DNA of 64,000 nucleotides, from assembly GCA_003254925.1 (NCBI GenBank), contig QANZ01050626.1, positions 9,597 to 73,596 of the forward strand, read 5' to 3'. Shown piece after piece: positions 24,076 to 34,394 of the stretch; the stretch's first letter is position 1, and each line of letters opens with the position of its first letter. The translations under genes and the position numbers were made by a program. The notes under the pieces were generated by a model, which did no database searches, was not told where the DNA came from, and saw only the letters and a program-made list of their open reading frames with translations. The DNA is from Chamaecrista fasciculata. Lineage: Eukaryota > Streptophyta > Magnoliopsida > Fabales > Fabaceae.

Positions 24076-25236
24076 TAATTTAATGATTTGAGCTTTGAAA
24101 GATGATAAATTTATCAATTTAATCACTAAAAGATAAAATTATCAACTAATTCAGTCATTTTATCAAGATATTAATAATTTAAATTTAATAACAAATATAA
24201 TTTTGGCAAAAGCATCTTTTTGGTCCTTAAACTTTACACTAACTATCAATCTCGTTCTCAATCTATTTTTGCAATCAATTTCATCCCCAATGTCACATAT
24301 TGGACAAAATTGACCAAAATGTGATATTTCTCCTAAAATTGAAAGAAGTTAGTCAAAGGATAAAATTGACCAAAATGTGAAACACTGGGGACGAAATTGT
24401 CTACAAAAAAAATTAGGAATGAAATTGACAATTAATATAAAGTTTGGGGACCAAAATAGTATTTTTGCCTATAATGTTGCGACATCAATCGTTAAGTAAA
24501 AGGTTAGCAAAATCTAAAATCATATTAGACTTGAGTCACTTGACATAACCCTGATTCCTTAGCTATACATTGAAAATGGTTTATTGAAAGAAACTCAATG
24601 GTTTATAAATTATAATATCTGAACCTATGTTAATTAGGAGCTAATATTTGTACTAGAATAAGTAGAATCATTTGGTATATTACCCCCCTAACTATCCCTA
24701 TATTTTATTTTAAACTAATCGATCTATTTACTTAAAATTATTTCACAACCTCTATCAATATATATATATATATTTATATTTCACAACCTTGCAATATTTG
24801 AGAAATATCATTCAAATCTGGATGTAAATTAATACATGCATTTTAAAGTAAATTAATGATTTATTAAAAATATTAATTAAAATTTAATGTCAAATTTGAT
24901 GTAGCTGTAAATTTTATTTATAATAAACTTAATAATTGATGATAAATAATCATAGTTATTCTTAATTTTAAATTAATATCTTAATAAAATGAAAAAATAT
25001 CTTTAATTGAATCTTTTAATGACTAAATCTAAAATTTAATCTTTTAATAATTAATTAAATTGGAAAAAAATCTATCAATTTACTTTGTATTTTACTAGCT
25101 AGTAGCTACTTTATGTAACAACCATAAAATTTGTCATTTCACGCTTTAAAAGTCAAATAGCCAAACTAATGAAAATCATTACTAAAAATTGAAGAAGATA
25201 CGAGAAACATAGGGTTTCCAATTGCATTATATAACA
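24076..25236. other. AT-rich intergenic DNA; no gene seen
   Basis: It includes a degenerate inverted-repeat unit at about 24195-24475 (TTTTGGCAAAAGCATC on the left, CCAAAATAGTATTTTTGCC on the right) of the GACCAAA-type MITE class. The remainder is very AT-rich. Confidence 0.4.
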
Positions 25237-25244
25237 ATACAGCT

Positions 25245-25882
25245 ATGGATGGCAACGGATAGGGTATCCGGTGGTTTTGCCACTATCCGTATTTGTATCC
25301 GTTTATCCTATTCAATATCCGTACCCTATCCGTATCCGATAAATTAATATCTGTATCTGCACCCTATCCGATATCCGGTATCCGACGAATACCCGAAATA
25401 TCCGAAAAAATATGGATATAGGATAGGATATCCTATTTTATAAATCGGATATATCGGGTACCCGATATCCATTATCCGCCAACTAATATAATTAAATGAA
25501 ATTATTATTTATTTACATTTTAAATTTATTTTTTAAAATAAAAAATTAAATATAAAATAACTAAAATATGATTATATAAAAAATATATATGAATATAATT
25601 AATTAAATTTAAATATTTATATATAAAATGTTAAATTAAAAGTAAAATATAAAAATTAAATAAGTAATAGGGTATCGGATATCGGATACCCTAAATATCC
25701 GTTCATTTCGGACGGATATAGGGTATCCGAGGGCAATATCCGTATCCGTCCAATACCCGAAAAAAAATTAATTTTCACTATCCGTATCCGTATCCGATAT
25801 CCGGTATTCGACGGATATCGGATGTTTTTTCGGACGGATACGGATGGATATCCTAAGTATCCTAAACCATTGTCATCCCTAA
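25245..25882. mobile_element. hAT-like non-autonomous element, TATCCG-rich
   Basis: A perfect 8-bp target duplication ATACAGCT (25237-25244, 25883-25890) flanks ends ATGGATGGCAACGG and CCATTGTCATCCCTAA, imperfect inverted repeats of the TAGGGATGRCAA type. Both arms are packed with TATCCG/CGGATA arrays around an AT-only core (25480-25670). It is 638 bp without coding capacity. It resembles the 12234 family in layout but not in repeat sequence. Confidence 0.88.
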
Positions 25883-25960
25883 ATACAGCTCATCCAATAC
25901 ACTAAAAAGCAATACCAGAAGCATATTACCAAAAAGAAAAAAAAAAGAAAAAGAAAAAAG

Positions 25961-26612
25961 GCAAAAGACCCTTTCGTACCCCTAACGTTTGGGGTCAGTT
26001 TCAATTACACCCTTAACGTTTGTTTTGTGTCAGTTATGCCCCAAAAAGACCCTTCAATTTTTTTTGGGCCAAAGTCTTTTTTGGTCCCTCAAGTTTGCTC
26101 AAAGTTCCGTTTTGGATCCTCAAGTCTCTGGTGAACTTTCCGGTGAGATACACGGCGGCCTCGACAACTATAAAAACTCTTAATCCAAGGTTTTTTGACC
26201 TCTTGAGTTCAATGAAGGCCTCAATTTTGCGAAAAAATGACTGGCAAGCCTCCGAAAAATTACATAGTCGCTGAAAAAATACACAATCGCCGAAAATCAT
26301 ATTTCCGATCATTTGTTCGCAAAATGAAGGTCTCCATTGAACTCAGGAAGTCAAAAAAACCTTGGATTAAGAGTTTTCGTAGTCGTCGGGGCCGCCGTGT
26401 ATCTCGCCGGAAAGTTCGTCGAAGACTTGAGAGATCAAAACGAAACTTTGAGCAAACTTGAGGGACTAAAATAGAAATTTGGCCCAAAAAAATTGAGGTT
26501 AGGGTATAATTGACACCAATGTTTCACATTGGGGACATAATTGACACAAAACAAACGTTAGAGGTATAATTGAAACTGACCCCAACCGTTAGGAGCACGA
26601 AAAGATCTTTTG
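25961..26612. mobile_element. Composite foldback element
   Basis: Outer ends GCAAAAGACCCTTTCGT and, inverted, GCAAAAGATCTTTTCGT enclose mirrored phrases (CCTAACGTTTGGGGTCAG and so on), then an inner mirrored pair starting GGGCCAAAGTC (26066) and ending GGCCC (26485). Nearly the whole 652 bp is one imperfect palindrome, so it may be one foldback transposon nested exactly in the centre of another. The flanks are A-rich, hiding any target duplication. Frames of 64-92 codons here lie within repeat arms. Confidence 0.6.
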
Positions 26613-26639
26613 CAAAAAAAAAAAAACAATAATACCACA

Positions 26640-27260
26640 CCAAAAACAAAAGCCTTCTCCAGGTTTATACAGACCTAGAAATAGAGTGCTACATTGCCCA
26701 GTGTCGAGTTCATAAGAATTTAGGCCACCAGCTGCTATTTGCCCATCGTGATCCTGATTTAAAGTACATGATCCGTCAGAATTGAGCTTCCACCAACCAT
26801 TTAATATGAGAAATAATGCTAGGATGCTTTATTTTGGATATGTCTGCCATATAAAATCATTCCTAAGCATATTTCTTTACTTGTTCAATTACAAATAAAG
26901 GAGTTTTCATATTTCTTTATTTTGGAGTAATTTCATATTTCTAGCTGTCCAGATTTGCCATAACAAATAGATAAAAAAAAAAAAAAACATTACATGAGGA
27001 ATATCATGGAAGTAAGGATCATTATATTGCAAGAGGCATTAGCTTTAAACAAGTATATATGAAAATCATCTTCATCAACCACAGTAAAGAATTGAGCTAT
27101 TTTTGTCCAAACCCACTTAATCACAAGATACTCCTTGAGAGCATGCCTATCCGTGTAACGGTCTAAGCGAAAACTAATCACATTCGGGCCTCAGAGACGA
27201 AATGACCAGAACCCTCCCAACAATGTCGACTATAGGAATAGAATTTGGGTCCTCTCCCTA
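26640..27260 (-). pseudogene. LINE RNase H / zf-RVT remnant
   Basis: Minus-strand translation near 26800 gives GWWKLNSDGSC followed by a degenerate RNase H segment. Near 27150-27060 the frame reads LKEYLVIKWVWTKIAQFF, resembling the region before it. No continuous frame is left. Confidence 0.5.
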
Positions 27261-27664
27261 GGATGTAGCTCGCCTAGCCGCTATACCAAACACTTTATGG
27301 TAAAAAAAATAATATTTTAACCTATGTGATTCATGGCATCAACATTCAATACAAACCCTAAAGTTAAGATTAGATGAGGTAAAGTTAGGAGAGAAAATAA
27401 AATTTTAAAGGTATTTAAATTAACTCAAAACAACTTTTTTTGTTTGAAAAATTTTCTTGATAATTCAAATCCCATAATAATTTTATGAGGCGCTTTTTGG
27501 TGAAATTTACAATTCCACATTTCCACCTAAATAAATAAAATTTGAAAAATTCTCGCCTTTTCTTTGTTTTTCTTTTAAAATTTATTACAAAAAGTTAAAA
27601 TTAACTTACATAGGTTGAACAAATAACATTTTACTTCCATGTACAATGCAATATGACTAGTCCT

Positions 27665-28429
27665 TCTCCCTCGCGTTCTCTTTGCAGCGTTGTTATCGGG
27701 CTGCCACCCTTCTAACGGTGGTAGTTCCCCTTTTTATTTTCTTGCACATCAGCGGTAGCCCCTTCGTCTAGGCAGTATTGAAAATCCCTCTCTCGTGAGG
27801 GTCCCTCTCTCTCTCTTTATGAGAGTGTTACTTTATTCCTAGGATTTTGTGGCGACAACATTCTGGATCAAGGCTCCCATGGAGTCAATCTAGTCTGGCT
27901 TTCTCTGCGACGACGACTATGGACTAAGCATTCCACGACGACTTCTGACTTCCACGGCGGCTTCCTGATTTGGTTTTGGTTTTTGGGTGCTCGGTGGCGT
28001 TTTTTCTGGGCCAGGTACTTCTACGGCGTCGTTTCTTGTTTTGCTTCCACGGTGAAGTTTTATCAAATAATTATTGTTGCTTTGAGTCTAATTATATCCT
28101 CATTTAGAGCACCCACTGGAGTTGCCTGCTGTTTAGATTGGAAGTGTTTGTCTATTTTAGATGACATTATTTATGTTTTCAGTTCCTTAGATAATTGTAG
28201 CTTTAGTTGGATCCCTAAATCCACTAACTTGGCAACTGATTGTCTTGCCAATTTGTCTGACACGAGAATGAGTCCTTTTCGATGGGCTGCAACCCCCCAC
28301 CTTTGTTAGTTGATATCCTGTCTAGTGACTTATGCTAGGGAGGGGTTGGCTATTTTTACTTTGTTTTTTTTTACTGTGCTTGACTTTGCCTTACTTTTGA
28401 ATGAATTATGTTTCAAGGAAAAAAAAAAT
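27665..28429 (+). mobile_element. Short LINE-derived retroposon ending in an RNase H tail and poly(A)
   Basis: The unit lies between ATGACTAGTCC (27654-27664) and ATGACTAATCC (from about 28428), an 11-bp target duplication with one mismatch, and ends in a run of ten A (28420-28429), as expected of target-primed reverse transcription. The 3' half (about 28090-28309) encodes the C-terminal part of a LINE RNase H, including FSWIPKSTNLATDCLANLS and a stop. The GC-rich 5' 300 bp resembles a LINE 5' UTR rather than an internal part, so this may be an internally deleted, non-autonomous LINE. Confidence 0.65.
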
Positions 28430-29480
28430 GACTAATCCACAACCTAAGGTTTAAAATGTAGTAATTTTAATTCCTCATTTCTATCTAAACAAGTCATTTC
28501 AAACTATGGAAATTGAAAATATCTTAGTTCAAATTTCTAATATTTAAAATTCCATAAATTTCGAAATGTTGCAATTCAAATATGGTACATGTTTGACGCC
28601 TCTAATTAGATAGGAAAAGAATTCATTAAGAATAATTTGAAGCTCCGAACTCGTCACATTTGGACTTAGCTTGAAACGAGAGAGATATAAGTATAATCAA
28701 TTTTGTTTGTTTGACTATGAAATGAAATGTCACTTTTGGAGTCAAATTTAACCTTATTTGTTAACAATCATAATTGAATCGAGAAATGACTTATGTTGAT
28801 TGAATCATTTCGACATTTCTATGGTAAAAGTATTAGATACTAGTCACTTAGGTTGAAATTATATTATATATATATATATATTAGATTATAAGAAATTATA
28901 AATTTTTGGATAAAAGTATATTGATAATTGAGTTTTAGAAGAAATAAATTTAAAATAAATGAAGTTGAAGAAAATAAATTTTTAATACTCTCACTTTGTA
29001 GAAATAAAAGAAATCATCCTCTTTTACGAGAAGAAATACCTGTAACTTATTTTTCTATAAAAAAAAAAAAAGAGTATTTGATAGTAAGTAATAACGAATT
29101 TTATGGAGACGAGTTGGTATATCATTTTAGTTTATTTGTCCGTTTTTTTGCCACTTATTATCCCTCGAGACACCATCGAGGATTGGGTCAAGTGCAATGG
29201 ATTAATCTCACACAACATGTAAAATTAAGTTCAAATTTTTCTTGAGAAAATACTCACATTCTGTATTGACGGTGCTTCCAATAAGATTTATCTTCGGGAA
29301 GTTGCATATGAGAAACTAAAATATATATATATATATATATTATATGGCTCCACTCCTTTTTGGTCGTCCACATTTTAAAACTATAGTACAAAATTAATAA
29401 TAAGAGGAAAATTATTATTTGACCCCTTCTTTTTTACCGTGTTAATGATTTAGTCCCTCATTTATTTTACATACATATTT
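28430..29480. other. Intergenic; one unexplained 105-codon frame
   Basis: A copy of the interspersed repeat also seen at 18741-18880 occurs at 28640-28800. The open frame at 28928-29245 (105 codons, not ATG-initiated) has no domain I recognise. (TA)n tracts lie at 28863-28880 and 29320-29343. Confidence 0.35.
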
Positions 29481-29481
29481 A

Positions 29482-29511
29482 CGCGCCCGTCAGGGCACGC
29501 AAAGCCTCTAG
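29482..29511 (+). mobile_element. Helitron 3' end
   Basis: The GC-rich hairpin GCCCGTCAGGGC (29485-29496) is followed by AAAGCCTCTAG ending at 29511 and then a host T in a (TA)n tract: the CTAG terminus and upstream hairpin typical of Helitrons. The last about 45 bases match the inverted end at 17813. The left border of this element is not visible. Confidence 0.6.
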
Positions 29512-29625
29512 TATATATATATATATATATATCCCTTCGGCCCTCATAAAGATTGCAAAATGTCATTGCCATGGCAATTGTCATCACAATTCACAAATAA
29601 TAATGGCAAAAAAAAAGTTAAAACA

Positions 29626-30394
29626 AGAGGAAACCTACTATTTGGTCCCTCCTTTTTAATTGATTCAACGATTTGGTCCCTCAATTATTGAAATAGACTA
29701 CTCAGCCCTTCATTTATTATAATTGTCAACTATTTAGTCCCTCCATTAAATTACTTGATGACGTGAACATTAAATGCTTAAATGACATCCGTTAAATGTC
29801 ACTTTGGCATCCTAGTCACCTAAACCAGCTGAACCAGACCAACAAACACGATTAAATCGACCTAAAATTGAGTCAAACTCGAATATTTGTCTTACACGTG
29901 AAGCTTCATAAGGCATAAACTATTGAAGCTTCATAAGACTACTCAGTTCCTCATTTATCATAATCGTCAACTATTTAGTCCCTCCATTAAATTACTTGAT
30001 GACGTTAACGTTAAATGCTTAAATGACACCCGTTAAATGTCACTTTGGCATCCTAGTCACCTAAACCAGCCGAACCGAACCAACGAACACGATTAAATCG
30101 GCCTACAATTGAGTCAAACCTTTATCTTACACGTGAATCTTCATAAGGCATAAACTATTGAATCATTTCCAAATCTCAAACCCTAGGTGGTCTCAAATAG
30201 TTAAATATGTGGCATTTAACGTGTCGCATGTCTACTTAACCGCCAGATCATCAATGTCATTAACAGAGATATGCTACAGGGACTATCAAATTGACATTTG
30301 TAATTTTTGAGGGACCAAATAGTCTATTTAAAAAATACAATGACCAAATAGTTAAAACTGTGAAAAAGGAGGGACCAAAAAGTAAATTTCCTCT
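29626..30394. repeat. TIR repeat with an internal tandem duplication
   Basis: AGAGGAAACCTACTATTTGG on the left is matched by an inverted, degenerate copy ending AAATTTCCTCT on the right. Inside, a unit of about 240 bp starting GACTACTCAG occurs twice in tandem (29696-29937 and 29938 to about 30165) with scattered differences. No coding capacity. It ends about 45 bp before the duplication upstream of the PMD gene. Confidence 0.55.
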
Positions 30395-30440
30395 AAAAAC
30401 AAAGACCAAAACTTTTCAAATTCTTTTGACAAATCCATTC

Positions 30441-30664
30441 AAGTTCTGCATGTGTCCCGATAAGAATTGAGTACTCCACCTTCCCAATACACCTATAGTT
30501 TTCCATCTGGAACTGAAAAAATATAATACTGAATCCTTCCTCTTCTCGTAAAGTTCTGCATGTGTCCCGATCGATAAGAATTGAGTACTCCACCTTCCCA
30601 ATACACCTATAGTTTTCCATCTGGAACTGAAAAAATATAATACTGAATCCTTCCTCTTCTGGTA
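30441..30664 (+). repeat. Recent tandem duplication in the PMD gene 5' region
   Basis: A 110-bp unit (30441-30550) is followed directly by a second copy (30551-30664) that differs by one 4-bp insertion (CGAT doubled) and one obvious base (CTCGTA versus CTGGTA). It ends about 105 bp before the predicted ATG, so it lies in the promoter or 5' UTR. Confidence 0.9.
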
Positions 30665-30719
30665 AAGCAAGGTCTTGTTTAGTTGTTTTGATGTTTTAAC
30701 TCACCAAGAACATCCATCG

Positions 30720-30758
30720 ATGGAGGAGGAGGACATGTCAATAATCTTGTGGAAATAA
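30720..30758 (+). other. Upstream ORF before the PMD protein
   Basis: The first ATG upstream of the main frame opens a 12-codon ORF (MEEEDMSIILWK) in another frame and stops at 30756-30758, 11 bp before the main ATG at 30770. It may reduce translation of the main frame. Alternatively, because family members tend to begin with an acidic MEE-type N-terminus, it may be the original start separated from the main frame by a small indel. Confidence 0.5.
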
Positions 30759-30769
30759 GAGAAGAGGAC

Positions 30770-31543
30770 ATGATTTCTTCATTGGGACGAAACCCACATC
30801 GTAGAATCGCCATTTTCCTCAAGCCATCTTTGAAAGCCTTCGAAAACTCAGTTGGCTACCTTCTTCCTAGCACACTCTTCTCTGAACCCATTTCCGACCT
30901 CGAAAAGTTACCTTTACAAGTACCTTTCACGGGATGGTTAAACCCACAAGAAGAATGGAAAACTTGGGCAGAACAGCTTCGCTATAAGCACGAACACACA
31001 TGGAGAAAAGCTGGGATTCATGAAGCAATCAAAGCTTCTACATACCAAATCCACAAGAGCAGAAACTTGATTCTTGGGCTTGCTCAGAAATGGTACACTA
31101 AAACCAACTCATTCATCTTCTCTTGGGGAGAAGCCACTATAACACTGGAAGATATAATGAAGTGTGGGGGATATTCAGTTTTGGGGTCCCCTGTTTTTAC
31201 GCCTCTGGATGATGAAGAATCCAAGGAAATCGAAGAGAAGTTAGATCAAGTGCGAAAAAAATTGATTAAGACCAAAGCCAAAAAGGCTACTCACATTCCA
31301 TGGATGAGGCATTTCATGGAGGAAAAGGGCGAGCTGGAACACATAGCTTTTCTATCTCTATGGCTTGCAAGGTTTGTGTTTACTTTTCCTAATATAATTC
31401 CAAAGCAGATTTTCCCCATTGCAATACATTTAGCTAGAGGTATTCGAATTGCTCTAGCACCTGCGGTTCTGGCCAGTATATATAGTGATTTGAGATTGTT
31501 GAAAAATCATATTGATCATGCAACCAAGTTGGGAGCAACAAAA

Positions 31544-31579
<36 letters not shown>

Positions 31580-32617
31580 ATAGCAATAGCCTTAAAGGCT
31601 CCTTTTATATTGGTCCAGATTTGGGCTTTTGAAAGATTCCCAACCTTGCATACAAACCCTAACCAACCTGAGTACAACCAACCAAGAATGGCCAAATGGG
31701 TTCAAGTGAAAATGCTGGATGTTAAGAATATCAGTTCAACTCTAGACTTTTGTGGAAAAAGCTTTATTTGGCGCCCATATGTAAATTCCCCAAAGTTTTA
31801 CAATGAAAACGATGGATGGGTATGCTTTAGTTATGATTCACATAATGATTTAGAGTCATTTGCTTACTGCTTGAGGCATTCTGAGTTGGTGGGTATAGAA
31901 TTAGATAATTATTATATAGAAAAGTACCTACCACATCGTGTGTGTATGCAATTTGGGTTGGATCAAGACATTATTCCAGGTAAGGTGGCTCAACATCACA
32001 AGGAGATTAGTTATAGAATTGCTTGGAAAAACTATAATAAGCCATTGACAAGTGCAATGTTGTGTGCTGCTGCTGCTGCTTCATCTTCTGTTTTAGAGCC
32101 AAGTGTGACTGTTAATTACTTGGAATGGTGGAAGCAATCGAAACTTGGATTATGGGAAAACAAACCTAGTAAAAATTCTGAGCCTCTTAGTCGTCAAAGA
32201 GATCAAGCAAGGGATTCTGAAAAAGAGGATGGTTTGACAGTTAATGAAATTCTGAGATCTCATAGTCAAAGACATCTTGGGAATGAAGTAACTGATAGTG
32301 TTGTTTCACCAAATGTTGCTGCTCATAACATAGATACTTCTATGGGGGATGGAGTTGAAAATTCTGATGGAGGATTAAAGAGGGATAGGGAAGATGCAGA
32401 AAGTGATGAGGATGTGAATGTAATGAGAAAGTGTAAAAGAGCCAAAAGAGATCAAAATAAGCAAGGGGAAGAAGATGTCAATACTGGTACAATATGCATA
32501 GAGTTTTCTGATCTTGAAACTCGGATTGGGAAGCTTGAAGAAGTAATTGCTAAGTTAAAAGCAGCCAAATTTGGTTCTAAGTCTAAGAAGTTTGGAGCCA
32601 GCTTTGGTTTATCATAG
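30770..32617 (+). CDS. Plant mobile domain (PMD) protein, MAIN-like family
   Basis: One uninterrupted frame of 615 codons. The frame is open further upstream but only from a GTG at 30749, so ATG 30770 is the first usable start. The N-terminal 430 residues have the PMD hallmarks: FLKPSL near the start, TWRKAGI followed by ...IHKSRNLILGLAQKWY, and TNSFIFSWGEATITLEDI. This domain is shared between Gypsy/MULE elements and host genes such as MAIN and MAIL1, which act in genome stability and silencing. The C-terminus has basic clusters (MRKCKRAKRDQ, a possible nuclear signal) and a short coiled coil (LETRIGKLEEVIAKLKAAK). A run of 12 Asp occurs at residues 259-270. It is an intact host-like gene, although transposon origin cannot be excluded. 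A nuclear role is inference. Confidence 0.82.
31544..31579 (+). repeat. (GAT)12 microsatellite coding for poly-Asp
   Basis: Twelve perfect GAT codons lie within the PMD protein frame. Pure repeats of this kind vary in length between individuals without breaking the frame. Confidence 0.95.
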
Positions 32618-33311
32618 TCATAATGCTTCTTGTTTGGAGCCATCAAGCTAATAGGTGATTGATGGACTATATTAGTTAGTAACAGCTTATTTAACAAACA
32701 TTGATTTTGTTTATTAATATCTACTATATTGGGTCTTTGAAAAATTTGTAAGATAATTTTTTGGACATGTACTTTGCTCTAACAAGTAATGTTTGTTAAA
32801 GAACTAGTGTAGTGCAGAATATGATCAAATATGAATGTACATTTTTTTTTGAAAGGAAATATGGGTGTACTTGATTAGTAATTAATGGAAAATTATTAAT
32901 ATTTCAAGCTCTAGTGTAAAACAAAAGTCCTACAATATATAAGTTGTTGATATTTTGAGAGAAAGGTCCACACAATATTTGTTTGAACCAATTCATTTTA
33001 CCGAGTAATACATGCATAATGCATTATTGTGTTTGAGCATTATTTTATTTTAGGTCAAAATATTATTTTAGTACTCAATCAATAGGGTGAGTTCCGTTTC
33101 GGTCCTCAAAATTTCTTATTTGTTCCACCTTTAGTTTAAAATGAGGTTTCATCTGGTATTCGTCATTACCTTTTAGCTGAATACCTAATTTAGGTAATTT
33201 CTCTATTATACATGTCTTAATAATTGAGTTAGTAGATAGTAGAGACTATAAAGAGAGAAAAAAAAAATATTTATTTTTAGAAAGAAAAATCAACCACCAA
33301 TTTATTTTTAA
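32618..33311. other. PMD gene 3' flank; no further gene seen
   Basis: AT-rich sequence that should contain the PMD 3' UTR. A MITE half with GTTCCGTTTCGGTCC and AATTTCTTATTTG phrases is at about 33060-33190. Nothing else is recognised. Confidence 0.4.
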
Positions 33312-34385
33312 GGGTAAAATACAGGAAAGGTACCTGTGGTTTGGCCTAATCTCACTTTTATGACGTGTGGTTTCAAAAGTTGCACATTAGGTACCTGTGT
33401 GTTTCGCCGTTAAACAGAAGCAGTACTTGTGTAATTTTCCGTTAAATTTTTGACAGAAAAAGTAGTACTTGTGGTTTCAAAAGTTGCACATTAGGTACCT
33501 GTGGTTTTGCTGAAGCTTGAACTACATATTAGCTTCATATTTTGAACATTAAACGATGAAACCCAACACTCTCTTCATCTTCATCATCATCTTCTTCCCA
33601 TAAACTCAACAAACCCTCATTTCTCATACGAATTTCAAATTTCACTCATCAAATTAAATCAGAAATCACACACACACACACACACATAGATATACATTAA
33701 TCAGAAATCACCCGAATTATCATCTCCAAATTTCTCGGCGGATTTTGAAGCAATTTCAAAGATTTAGGGTTTCTAATTTGATTTGATGAAATTAGGGTTG
33801 TTGAAATTGCAGATCGAAGAGGGTTTCTATAATACCCCAAGGTACCATGTTAGACATTAGACTTAGCATTTGACTTAAAAGTAAATTGTGTAGTTAATCT
33901 AGAAGTCCTTATGAGCTTGTGGTTAAATTTTGAGAGCAACCTGACAAAAAAATTTTATCCGTGTTTCATTTTAATTTTATTATAAGACACTTTTGAGTAA
34001 GAAATAATAAATTATAGATATGATATTTTTGAAAGGAAAATATATATTTGGAACCTACTATTTTCAATGAATCCAACAATATAATTTTTTTTTCAAAAAT
34101 CTCTATTTCTAGAAGTTTTGAGTTTTAGGGACTGTTTTGAAAGAATTTAAATGTTTTTGGGCAATACTATGGATCTAGCCTCTTTCTCCTTGCATCAGAA
34201 TTACTTTTTTGCCCCCTCAAATTTGGCCAAAATAGTAAAATAACCCTTTCTTTAACGGAAAATTACACAAGTACTGCTTCTATTTAACGGCGAAACACAC
34301 AGGTACCTTATGTGCAACTTTTGAAACCACACGTCATAAAAGTGAGATTAGGCCAAACCACAGGTACTTTACCTGTATTTTACCC
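33312..34385. mobile_element. MULE-type long-TIR element, 1.07 kb, copy 2 (inverted relative to copy 1)
   Basis: It has the same ends as the element at 13234 (GGGTAAAATACAGGAAAGG on both strands), with target duplication TATTTTTAA / TATTTATAA (33303-33311, 34386-34394; one mismatch). Its interior matches copy 1 on the opposite strand almost base for base, for example around 33840-34120, where I find about one difference per 100 bases or fewer. No long open frame. Confidence 0.9.
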
Positions 34386-34394
34386 TATTTATAA

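Noticed and set aside
28928-29245. Possible organelle-derived (plastid or mitochondrial) fragment because of the AT-rich Lys/Asn-rich frame
   Set aside because: No stretch I could match to a known organelle gene; low complexity explains the composition.
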